The translations under genes and the position numbers were made by a program. A DNA stretch of 6,347 bases, taken from Mogibacterium sp. (GTDB lineage Bacteria > Bacillota > Clostridia > Peptostreptococcales > Anaerovoracaceae). The stretch spans positions 22,939-29,285 of the forward strand of contig JABUTC010000029.1 of NCBI GenBank assembly GCA_021442505.1. The letters run 5' to 3'. Below, piece by piece: positions 1 through 5,533 of the stretch; the stretch's first letter is position 1, and each line of letters opens with the position of its first letter. The notes under the pieces were generated by a model that saw only the letters and a list, made by a program, of their open reading frames with translations, made no database searches and was not told where the DNA came from.

Positions 1-308
1 TCGTGTCCGCAGGCGTGCATGCATCCGTTTGTCGAGCTGAAAGGCTCTCCGCTCTGCTCATCTCCCGGCAGTCCGTCCATGTCTCCACGGAGGAGAATGC
101 ACTTGTCGCCGCTGCCGATGGTGGCAACTACGCAGGAAATATCCTCGTATACCGTGTGGTCTACTCCCAAAAGGGTAAGCTTGTCTGCAACATACTTGGT
201 TGTCTGTGGCAGATTGATTCCTATCTCAGGAATCTGGTGCAGTTCTCTGCGATAGCCGATAAGCTGATCGTTGAGCTTCTGCGCCTCTTTCCAAATAATT
301 GATTCCAT
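1..308 (-). CDS. M20 family amidohydrolase, hippurate hydrolase/AbgA-like (N-terminal part, cut by window edge)
   Basis: The first 102 codons of a zinc-type M20 (M20D) amidohydrolase are visible; the gene runs off the left edge. The N-terminal domain shows RRELHQIPEIG at residues 20-30, typical of hippurate hydrolase, N-acetylcysteine deacetylase and indole-acetyl-amino acid hydrolase relatives. RGDMDGLP follows at about 74-81, where the Asp region helps hold the metal site, and HACGHD begins at 98 with its metal-binding Cys/His; the window ends inside this motif. Family members are usually about 380-440 residues, so roughly three quarters is missing. The ATG is chosen because GGAG lies 9 bases upstream and the domain starts at once. 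It begins 17 bases after the stop of the upstream M20 gene, so it is the fourth gene of the operon. Members cleave the amide bond of N-acyl amino acids in the cytoplasm; the substrate here cannot be told. The family call is firm, the specificity is not. Confidence 0.9.
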   Translation of the reverse strand, partial: MESIIWKEAQKLNDQLIGYRRELHQIPEIGINLPQTTKYVADKLTLLGVDHTVYEDISCVVATIGSGDKCILLRGDMDGLPGDEQSGEPFSSTNGCMHACGH

Positions 309-317
309 TTCTCTTAT

Positions 318-321
318 CTCC
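318..321 (-). promoter_or_regulatory. Ribosome binding site of the partial M20 gene
   Basis: GGAG on the minus strand lies 9 bases before the ATG at 308 and fixes the start of the edge-truncated amidohydrolase. It sits in the 17-base gap after the preceding stop codon, which suggests both genes are read from one message. Confidence 0.6.
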
Positions 322-325
322 GGGT

Positions 326-1690
326 CTACTCCTGATACATTGGGGAATACTCAGGCTTGTTCTCGTTGAATTCCTTAGTGATGCGATCTCTTGCCTCTTC
401 GTCTGTGAGAAGGTCATAGATAACACCTGCCGTAATCTTCGCAGCATAGAGCATACCCTTTTCGCCGATTGACGAGCCCGCACTTGCAGTAGCCTGCCAT
501 GTATGAGCCGCAACGCCGAGAGGGAAGCACGCTGTTGTGAAGTAGTTCATAGGCATAATCATGCTGACATCTCCGCTGTCTGACGAAGCGTTGAGAGGAG
601 TCTCCTTGTACTTTTCTCTCGAGCAAAGGTCAAGATGCATTCCCGTGCCGTACGAATTGAAGGTCTTCTCGTCCTTTGCAAGGATAGCCGGATTCAGTGT
701 AGCCTGAAGGGCCTTTGCAAAAGCCATTTCCTCTTCTGTGTACTGTGGCAGGTTAACCTGTACCATGTTCTGGTATGTGAGGTCGCTGAATGCGTGGTTC
801 GGATTCAACTCGCAGCATCCGGAAATTACCTCGATGTCAACCTCTGTCTCGGTCATCATAGCCGCACCGCGGGCAACGAGCTCAAGTCTGCGCATGATGT
901 CCTTAACGATGTCGATTCTTGGCGCACGGATGCAGTACCACGAGCTTGCCTTGTCAGGAACGATGTTTGGCGGATATCCGTAACTGTCAGTGGTGTAGTG
1001 GATTCTGCACTTGTCTACGATGTGCTCTCTCAGATAGTTGCAGCCTACATTCATAAGCTCAACAGCATCGAGCGCACTTCTTCCCTGCTCAGGGGCAAAG
1101 CCTGCGTGTGAAGTCTTACCCTTGAAGTGGAACTTCATCGAAGCGCTTGCAAGGAATGCCTCATCATAAACCTCGTTTGATGGCATAGGGTGCCAGCTCA
1201 TAGCAAAGTCGCAGCCCTCGAACATGCCGTGATAAATCATTTTAACCTTACCGCTAAGGAGCTCTTCCTCAGGGCATCCGTAGTAGCGGATGGTTCCCTT
1301 AAGTTCACCCTTTTCGATAAAAGTCTTGATTGCAAGAGCCGCAAGGTACGCACCGCTTCCGAGAAGGTTGTGTCCGCAGCCGTGTCCCGGCTTGCCTTCC
1401 TCAACCGCTTTTCTCTCCGCCGAAGCCTCCTGCGAAAGAGCAGGCAGCGCATCGTACTCACCGAGGAGTGCGATAACCGGCTTGCCCTCGCCGTACTCCG
1501 CATAGAATGCGTAAGGCAGCTTCTCGTCGTTTACAATCTTGAAGCCTTCCTTAGCAAGGAGGTCTCTGTAAAAATCCGATGATACGCTCTCTGTGCCACC
1601 AACCTCAGGGTTGTTCCAGATGAAGCGGCAGGCGTTAAGGCCTACTTCGGACAGTCTCTCGACCTCATCGTATATATTCTGCTTATACAT
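326..1690 (-). CDS. M20 family amidohydrolase, AbgB-like (p-aminobenzoyl-glutamate hydrolase subunit B family)
   Basis: A complete 454-residue M20 metallohydrolase, close to the usual length of AbgB-like proteins (about 450-480). Family motifs occur in order: GEYDALP at 77-83 (metal-site Asp), HGCGHN at 103-108 (metal ligands), CPEEE at 139-143 (catalytic Glu pair), SWHP near 165-168 (His ligand), the lid/dimerisation domain from about 178 to 290 with GKTSHAG at 191-197, then SSDSGDVS at 369-376 and AAHTW at 394-398 (His). All expected catalytic residues seem present, so it should be active. HGCGHN rather than HACGHD, and the SSDSGDVS motif, place it in the AbgB branch, which acts on amide-linked aminoacyl compounds such as p-aminobenzoyl-glutamate. 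No signal peptide is seen; it is cytoplasmic. It starts 3 bases after the upstream membrane-protein stop, with AAGGA at 1701-1705 as likely ribosome binding site, and is followed by a second M20 gene. The exact substrate is unknown; M20 dipeptidase is the main alternative. Confidence 0.9.
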   Translation of the reverse strand: MYKQNIYDEVERLSEVGLNACRFIWNNPEVGGTESVSSDFYRDLLAKEGFKIVNDEKLPYAFYAEYGEGKPVIALLGEYDALPALSQEASAERKAVEEGKPGHGCGHNLLGSGAYLAALAIKTFIEKGELKGTIRYYGCPEEELLSGKVKMIYHGMFEGCDFAMSWHPMPSNEVYDEAFLASASMKFHFKGKTSHAGFAPEQGRSALDAVELMNVGCNYLREHIVDKCRIHYTTDSYGYPPNIVPDKASSWYCIRAPRIDIVKDIMRRLELVARGAAMMTETEVDIEVISGCCELNPNHAFSDLTYQNMVQVNLPQYTEEEMAFAKALQATLNPAILAKDEKTFNSYGTGMHLDLCSREKYKETPLNASSDSGDVSMIMPMNYFTTACFPLGVAAHTWQATASAGSSIGEKGMLYAAKITAGVIYDLLTDEEARDRITKEFNENKPEYSPMYQE

Positions 1691-1693
1691 ATC

Positions 1694-2386
1694 TTATGCT
1701 TCCTTTTTCTCTGCGTTCTTGTATGTAAGCAGTCCGATCAGGATGCTGACAAATACGCAGCCAAGTGTTCCGAGCCAGTTCGATGAACCAGGGAGCCAGA
1801 GGAAGAAGCCCATTCCGATTCCCATATACAGAACGAATGCGAAAAGAATCATGATAAGGCTGTGCTTTACCATCTTCATTCCGAACTGAACGAGCAGTGC
1901 TCCGAACAGAGCTGGGAGCAGGTATCCGAGAGCAGTAGTTACTGTAGCAGGAAGCATAGCAAGTACTGATGTTCCAAGGATAGCTCCGATTGTAAGTACG
2001 GATACGTTGATGATGATTGAAACAGCCATTCCGATTGTAGCAACGATTGATCCCTTCTCAGTTCCGGCATCAACACCTGCTGACACCTGTGCCATGCTGG
2101 CAGCAGGAATACGCATGTTTGAAATGTTTCCTGAAAGGAATGCCATGTATGTTCCGGCAGTTCCTACTACAGGATAGTATGAAATCGGCTCTACGAACCA
2201 GAGTACTCCGAATGCTGATGCTCCTGCGATGAATGCAGCCAGAAGAGCTGCTCCCTTAGGAAGAATACCGTAAACTACGATGAGTACGATAGCAGGAACA
2301 AATGACAGAGCAACGCCAAGGTAACCGGTAATTTTACCAATCTTATTCACCTTAGGCAGAAATGTATCATTGTAATAATCTTTCAT
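1694..2386 (-). CDS. Polytopic membrane protein, putative transporter subunit paired with the DUF5058-like protein
   Basis: A 230-residue integral membrane protein of no family I can name. A short polar N-terminus (1-19) is followed by hydrophobic segments at about 20-41, 46-64, 114-137, 148-168, 176-197 and 204-222, and a charged tail ending in Lys/Glu, so five or six membrane spans are likely. The 65-112 stretch is rich in Gly, Ser, Pro and Ala, with FVEPISYYP, a Gly-Thr-rich turn, SGNISNMRIP and GTEKG; it looks like a re-entrant or substrate-path region. The start at 2386 is preferred over an in-frame ATG at 2404, because AGGAGGTG lies 4 bases before it and the longer form would overlap the upstream gene. 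It sits between the DUF5058-like gene (10-base gap) and an AbgB-like hydrolase (3-base gap). That position suggests it helps import the hydrolase substrate; this role is inferred from context only. Confidence 0.8.
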   Translation of the reverse strand: MKDYYNDTFLPKVNKIGKITGYLGVALSFVPAIVLIVVYGILPKGAALLAAFIAGASAFGVLWFVEPISYYPVVGTAGTYMAFLSGNISNMRIPAASMAQVSAGVDAGTEKGSIVATIGMAVSIIINVSVLTIGAILGTSVLAMLPATVTTALGYLLPALFGALLVQFGMKMVKHSLIMILFAFVLYMGIGMGFFLWLPGSSNWLGTLGCVFVSILIGLLTYKNAEKKEA

Positions 2387-2390
2387 TTTG

Positions 2391-2398
2391 CACCTCCT
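2391..2398 (-). promoter_or_regulatory. Ribosome binding site overlapping the upstream stop codon
   Basis: AGGAGGTG on the minus strand lies 4 bases before the ATG at 2386 and overlaps the TAG stop (2397-2399) of the DUF5058-like gene, reading TAGGAGGTG. This decides the start of the 230-residue membrane protein and suggests coupled translation of the two membrane proteins, as expected if they form one complex. Confidence 0.8.
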
Positions 2399-3140
2399 AC
2401 ACAACAGCGGTAATTACCATTGCAGCAACAATTGTAATGGTAAGTGCCCACTCCTTAAGCCACTTGATGTCCTTCTTGTTAGCAATTGTGTTCAGTACGA
2501 ACATGATTACTGCACCAAGGATACATGCGAGTGCGTTCTTGTACGAACCTGCGAGAACCTGTGGATCAACGCTCTGGATAATCTGATAAACAGGCTTTGC
2601 GAGGTGCTGTGCGCACATTGATGAGAAAACTCCGATGATAGCGCATGATGCGATAGTCATCAGCTTTCCTGTGCTTCCGCCCGACAGCTTTGTCTGGATC
2701 TTGTCCATCTTGTTTGCCGAGAATGTTGCGAAAATTACCCAGCCGATCGAGCACAGGATCATTGTCCAAAGTGCCATAGCATATGCTTCTCCGGTCATTG
2801 GGTCAGTTCCGAGAGTAACTCCTACCTGCTGTGTTCCAATACCTGCAGCGAGTCCCTCAAACATTACTGAGCCGATCATTGACAGTCTCATCCAGCCTAC
2901 AGGTCCACCCATCGTTACGAGGAGTGAAAGCATGCCGGACAGAACTACAATTGATGGTCCGATTGATGTTACAGCACTACTCTTGATTGCAGCGTTGAGC
3001 TGAGCCTTCTCAAGTCCTACTTCCTTACCTGCAGTAAGCGAGCTCTTGAGGAACAGGCACGCCTGAACAATTACCAGACAAACCGGAATTCCGCAGGCAA
3101 TCCACATAGGTAAGCTGTTAGCCATTTGCATTACGTCCAT
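2397..3140 (-). CDS. DUF5058 family membrane protein, putative transporter subunit
   Basis: A 247-residue polytopic membrane protein. From memory, its N-terminal pattern (ANSLPMWIACGIPV at about 7-20) and GPSIVVLSGMLSLL (61-74) match DUF5058 proteins of Firmicutes; I could not run a profile search. Hydrophobic segments lie at about 11-32, 58-77, 120-140, 158-178, 198-219 and 229-247. A charged loop (33-56, rich in Lys and Glu) follows the first. A Gly-rich stretch (78-112) contains GGPVGWMRL and later GTQ, similar in order to the neighbouring membrane protein. The reading frame extends upstream to an ATG at 3170, but AAGGAGG lies 5 bases before the ATG at 3140, and the extra ten residues would fall in the putative promoter and leader. 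It is the first gene of the operon, ahead of a second membrane protein and two M20 hydrolases. Import of an amide-linked substrate is the likely role, by context; no biochemical function is known to me. Confidence 0.8.
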   Translation of the reverse strand: MDVMQMANSLPMWIACGIPVCLVIVQACLFLKSSLTAGKEVGLEKAQLNAAIKSSAVTSIGPSIVVLSGMLSLLVTMGGPVGWMRLSMIGSVMFEGLAAGIGTQQVGVTLGTDPMTGEAYAMALWTMILCSIGWVIFATFSANKMDKIQTKLSGGSTGKLMTIASCAIIGVFSSMCAQHLAKPVYQIIQSVDPQVLAGSYKNALACILGAVIMFVLNTIANKKDIKWLKEWALTITIVAAMVITAVV

Positions 3141-3145
3141 ATTAG

Positions 3146-3152
3146 CCTCCTT
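3146..3152 (-). promoter_or_regulatory. Strong ribosome binding site that fixes the DUF5058-like start
   Basis: AAGGAGG on the minus strand lies 5 bases before the ATG at 3140. The longer in-frame start at 3170 has no such site and lies inside the inverted repeat, so the shorter protein is preferred. Confidence 0.85.
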
Positions 3153-3163
3153 AAATAAAATAA

Positions 3164-3229
3164 TCTCCATAGCATAATTATACTGATTTTCACCTTTCTC
3201 TTAAAGTGAAAATAATTATGCTATGGAGA
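3164..3229. repeat. Perfect 18-base inverted repeat around the operon promoter
   Basis: The left arm (3164-3181, TCTCCATAGCATAATTAT) and right arm (3212-3229) are exact reverse complements, separated by 30 bases. Inside lies a second, shorter pair, TTTTCAC (3187-3193) and GTGAAAA (3206-3212), which shares one base with the outer right arm. One outer arm covers the -10 box and the predicted start of transcription; the other lies just upstream of the -35 box. Such placement fits two binding sites of a dimeric or looping regulator, though the arms could also form an RNA hairpin. Confidence 0.85.
3177..3204 (-). promoter_or_regulatory. Putative sigma-A promoter of the membrane protein/hydrolase operon
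   Basis: On the minus strand a perfect TATAAT (3182-3177) lies 16 bases downstream of TTAAGA (3204-3199), which matches 4 of 6 bases of TTGACA. Transcription would start near 3170, giving a leader of about 30 bases that carries the AAGGAGG site. The inverted repeat flanks this promoter, so it is probably regulated. The -35 is imperfect and spacing is slightly short, so activation or another -35 is possible. Confidence 0.6.
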
Positions 3230-3236
3230 AAGTCCA

Positions 3237-4142
3237 TTAAAGTTTCGCTATTCTTTTTTCGTCGCCTATATGCTCAGCGTATCTTCTTGCCGCCTCATCG
3301 TGCTCTTCGTCCTGAACAAAGCCGTACTGATATTCATATATGGCAGCATCTCCGCTGAGTACCATGAGTCCACTGACAAGCGAGCCGACCCTTATGTTTG
3401 CCCTGTCGCTCTCAGGCACCTGCTCTATGGAGTGATTGATTTCGAGCGGTCCGAGCATCGTGTTGATGGCGCATCTTATAAAAGTCTTTTTGCCGATGAT
3501 CGCATCATCGCCGAGGTCGACAGTTCCCTCACCGAGCCAGATGACTTTTCCGTAGAAAAGTATGTCGCCGGAAATCTGATCATGCACATCGTCGTTCTCC
3601 GGGGTGGTGACCGCAGTTCTCGGTATGAGTGAACCTTCGCTCAACGCGTAGCGGTTTCCGTCCGGTGAAACAGGTATGCTCGCATGGTATCCCGCCTCGT
3701 CCTCGTGATAGTGAATCTCGAAAGGAAGGCCTATCATCTGAAGGCGGAACTCCTGTCCCTCCAGAAAGCTCGGCAGGACATCAGCATTAATTATATTAAC
3801 AGGAAGCTTTCCGATTCCTTCCTTCTTTGCTCTGCACACTATGCGCTTTGTGAGTCTGTCTGCATTCCTCGGAGTCAGGTCTTTTCCCGTACTCACAAGT
3901 TCCCACACGCAGGCTCCGCCGCAGTGAGTGTCGACGCCGCTGATGCTGCGAAGACCTTCTTCGTTCTCGCACATTCTTACGACAATCTCTGCATCGCCGA
4001 TTGAGGTCATAATGCTCATGTCCTCGTAGTAGCCCGGAATCGGAAGTCCGGTTCCCACCATTTTCAGCAGGAAGTTCTGCTGGAAGTAATCATCGCCGTT
4101 GACGATTTCATACATTCCGTAATTTTCAAAACATGCCGGCAT
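3237..4142 (-). CDS. Uncharacterised 301-residue soluble protein downstream of nfnAB
   Basis: I do not recognise this family. The protein is acidic, with no signal peptide or membrane segment. Two parts can be seen. Residues 11-145 include a Gly/Pro turn (GTGLPIPGYYED, 30-41), a short Cys-rich stretch (THCGGAC, 72-78, plus C58 and C103), and NIINADVLPSF (117-126) followed by GLPFEIHYHEDE (138-149). Residues about 190-272 alternate strands and glycines (GDILFYGKVIW, FIRCAINT, GPLEINHSIEQV, GSLVSGLMVLSGD), which reads like a beta-barrel or OB-like fold; this is an impression, not a match. The end (275-301) is charged and probably helical. It begins 5 bases after the nfnB stop, so it is probably translated from the same message, though the site before the ATG is weak; ATG at residue 10 is an alternative start. 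It ends 8 bases before the inverted repeat. A role linked to Nfn is suggested only by position. Confidence 0.75.
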   Translation of the reverse strand: MPACFENYGMYEIVNGDDYFQQNFLLKMVGTGLPIPGYYEDMSIMTSIGDAEIVVRMCENEEGLRSISGVDTHCGGACVWELVSTGKDLTPRNADRLTKRIVCRAKKEGIGKLPVNIINADVLPSFLEGQEFRLQMIGLPFEIHYHEDEAGYHASIPVSPDGNRYALSEGSLIPRTAVTTPENDDVHDQISGDILFYGKVIWLGEGTVDLGDDAIIGKKTFIRCAINTMLGPLEINHSIEQVPESDRANIRVGSLVSGLMVLSGDAAIYEYQYGFVQDEEHDEAARRYAEHIGDEKRIAKL

Positions 4143-4147
4143 AACTT

Positions 4148-5533
4148 TTACTTATTCTGAATGTATTCGTGCATTGCTGCGGCAGCCTTCTTTCCTGCTC
4201 CCATAGCCTTGATTACTGTAGCAGCTCCTGTTACAGCATCTCCGCCTGCAAATACACCTTCTCTTGTTGTAGCGCCTGTCTCTTCGTCAACCTTGAGGCC
4301 GCCTCTGTCGTTGAGGTCAACGCCCTCAGTTGTATTTCTGATAAGCGTATTCAGTCTTGTTCCGAGCGCCATGATTACAGCATCCGCCTCGATGATGTAC
4401 TCCGAACCCTCGATAGGAACCGGACGACGACGTCCGCTCGCATCAGGCTCGCCGAGTTCCATCTTGATGCACTCTATACGGTCAACATGGTTCTTATCGT
4501 CACCGAGAATGCGAACCGGATTGTTCAGGAGGTGGAACTCGATTCCTTCTTCCTCTGCATGCTCGATTTCCTCAGCTCTTGCAGGCATCTCTGCTCTCGA
4601 CCTTCTGTAAACGATGTGAACATCAGCGCCCATTCTCTTTGCGCAACGGGCTGCGTCCATTGCAACGTTTCCTGCACCGACAACTACAACGTTCTTGTTG
4701 TGCTTGATAGGTGTGTCGTACTCGTCCTTGTATGCCTTCATGAGGTTGATTCTTGTGAGATACTCGTTAGCCGAGTAAACTCCGACAAGGTTTTCACCCT
4801 CGATGTTCATGAACATTGGAAGACCTGCGCCTGTTCCGATGAAAACCGCCTCGTAGCCCTCGTCGAAGAGGTCGTCGATGTAGAGAGATTTTCCCACTAC
4901 GACGTTTCTTACGAACTTAACGCCCTTCTTTGCGAGAGTGTCAATCTCGTATCCAACGATAGCCTTAGGAAGTCTGAACTCAGGAATGCCGTAAACGAGA
5001 ACTCCGCCCTCTTTGTGAAGGCTCTCGAAAACAGTTACTTCGTAGCCGAGGTTGATCAGGTCTCCTGCACAGGTAAGTCCTGCAGGGCCCGAACCGATTA
5101 CTGCAACCCTGTGACCGTTGCCCGGAACTTCCTGTACTCCCTCGTTTCCGATGTTTTCCTTGTGCCAGTCAGCAACGAATCTCTCAAGTCTTCCTACTCC
5201 TACAGGGTCGCCCTTGATTCCGCGGATGCACTTGCCTTCGCACTGGTTCTCCTGCGGGCAGACTCTTCCGCAGATAGCAGGAAGTGAGTTGGTCGAAGTG
5301 AGTATTTCATAGGCAGCGGCAAAATCGCGCTCTGCAACCTTCTCGATGAACTCAGGAATTCTAACGTTTACCGGGCAGCCTGCAACACAAGGCTTGTTCT
5401 TGCAGTTGAGACATCTTCCTGCCTCCTCCACAGCCATCTCTTCTGTGTATCCGAGTGCTACCTCGTCAAAATTCTTGTTTCTGACATTCGGGTCCTGTGA
5501 AGGCATCGGTGTCTTCTGTAAAATATTACTCAT
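4148..5533 (-). CDS. nfnB: NfnB-like large subunit of NADH-dependent ferredoxin:NADP+ oxidoreductase (GltA/glutamate synthase small chain family)
   Basis: A complete 461-residue flavoprotein, the usual length for this family. The N-terminal domain carries two cysteine sets for [4Fe-4S] clusters: C41, C44, C49, C53 and C88, C92, C98, C102. An FAD-binding GSGPAGL turn lies at 147-153 and a second nucleotide fold (VVGAGNVAMDAAR, 285-297) binds NADPH. YRRSRAEMPAR at 309-319 supplies basic residues suited to the NADP phosphate, and the closing FAD motif VFAGGDAV lies at 427-434. Many genomes label it glutamate synthase small subunit, but the adjoining gene encodes an NfnA-type subunit, which argues for the soluble Nfn transhydrogenase. 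That complex couples NADH and reduced ferredoxin to NADP+ reduction by flavin-based electron bifurcation, and runs both ways. Its ATG overlaps the nfnA end by 8 bases, with AGGAGG at 5545-5550, so synthesis of the two subunits is coupled. Sulfide dehydrogenase (SudA) is a close relative and cannot be fully excluded. Confidence 0.9.
   Translation of the reverse strand: MSNILQKTPMPSQDPNVRNKNFDEVALGYTEEMAVEEAGRCLNCKNKPCVAGCPVNVRIPEFIEKVAERDFAAAYEILTSTNSLPAICGRVCPQENQCEGKCIRGIKGDPVGVGRLERFVADWHKENIGNEGVQEVPGNGHRVAVIGSGPAGLTCAGDLINLGYEVTVFESLHKEGGVLVYGIPEFRLPKAIVGYEIDTLAKKGVKFVRNVVVGKSLYIDDLFDEGYEAVFIGTGAGLPMFMNIEGENLVGVYSANEYLTRINLMKAYKDEYDTPIKHNKNVVVVGAGNVAMDAARCAKRMGADVHIVYRRSRAEMPARAEEIEHAEEEGIEFHLLNNPVRILGDDKNHVDRIECIKMELGEPDASGRRRPVPIEGSEYIIEADAVIMALGTRLNTLIRNTTEGVDLNDRGGLKVDEETGATTREGVFAGGDAVTGAATVIKAMGAGKKAAAAMHEYIQNK

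Larger units (their letters stand above)
3154..3229 (-). terminator. Possible terminator or attenuator: long hairpin followed by a T-rich run
   Basis: Read on the minus strand, RNA from the nfn operon could fold the outer 17-base stem (3229-3213 with 3180-3164), then an inner 7-base stem (3212-3206 with 3193-3187) and 3 more pairs after a one-base bulge, leaving a 5-base loop. Six bases (3186-3181) bulge out on one side. A T-rich run, TTATTTTATT (3163-3154), follows. The stem is AT-rich and interrupted, so it is not a classic strong terminator. It lies 8 bases beyond the stop of the 301-residue gene, the right place to end that unit. The same bases may instead serve as DNA operator for the next operon. 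Confidence 0.4.

Noticed and set aside
635..1111. 158-codon plus-strand open frame inside the AbgB-like gene
   Set aside because: It is antisense to the well-supported M20 gene, with no family resemblance.
2387..2404. Six extra N-terminal residues (Cys- and Arg-rich) for the 230-residue membrane protein
   Set aside because: These codons are the ribosome binding site and the end of the upstream gene read in another frame; the ATG at 2386 has ideal spacing.
3141..3170. Ten extra N-terminal residues for the DUF5058-like protein (start at 3170)
   Set aside because: The AAGGAGG site 5 bases before the ATG at 3140 and the promoter/repeat overlapping 3164-3181 both argue for the shorter form.
3171..3236. 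Mobile element end or integration site suggested by the inverted repeat
   Set aside because: No transposase, target duplication or integrase is present, and the repeat spans only 66 bases around a promoter.
4169..5287. 372-codon open frame on the plus strand
   Set aside because: It lies wholly antisense to nfnB, whose cofactor motifs are all in place. Its translation is Cys-, Ser- and Val-rich with no recognisable domain, as expected for an antisense shadow.
4148..5533. True glutamate synthase small subunit
   Set aside because: No glutamate synthase large subunit is present nearby, and the overlapping neighbour is an NfnA-type subunit, so the bifurcating transhydrogenase is the better call, though the family label GltA is shared.
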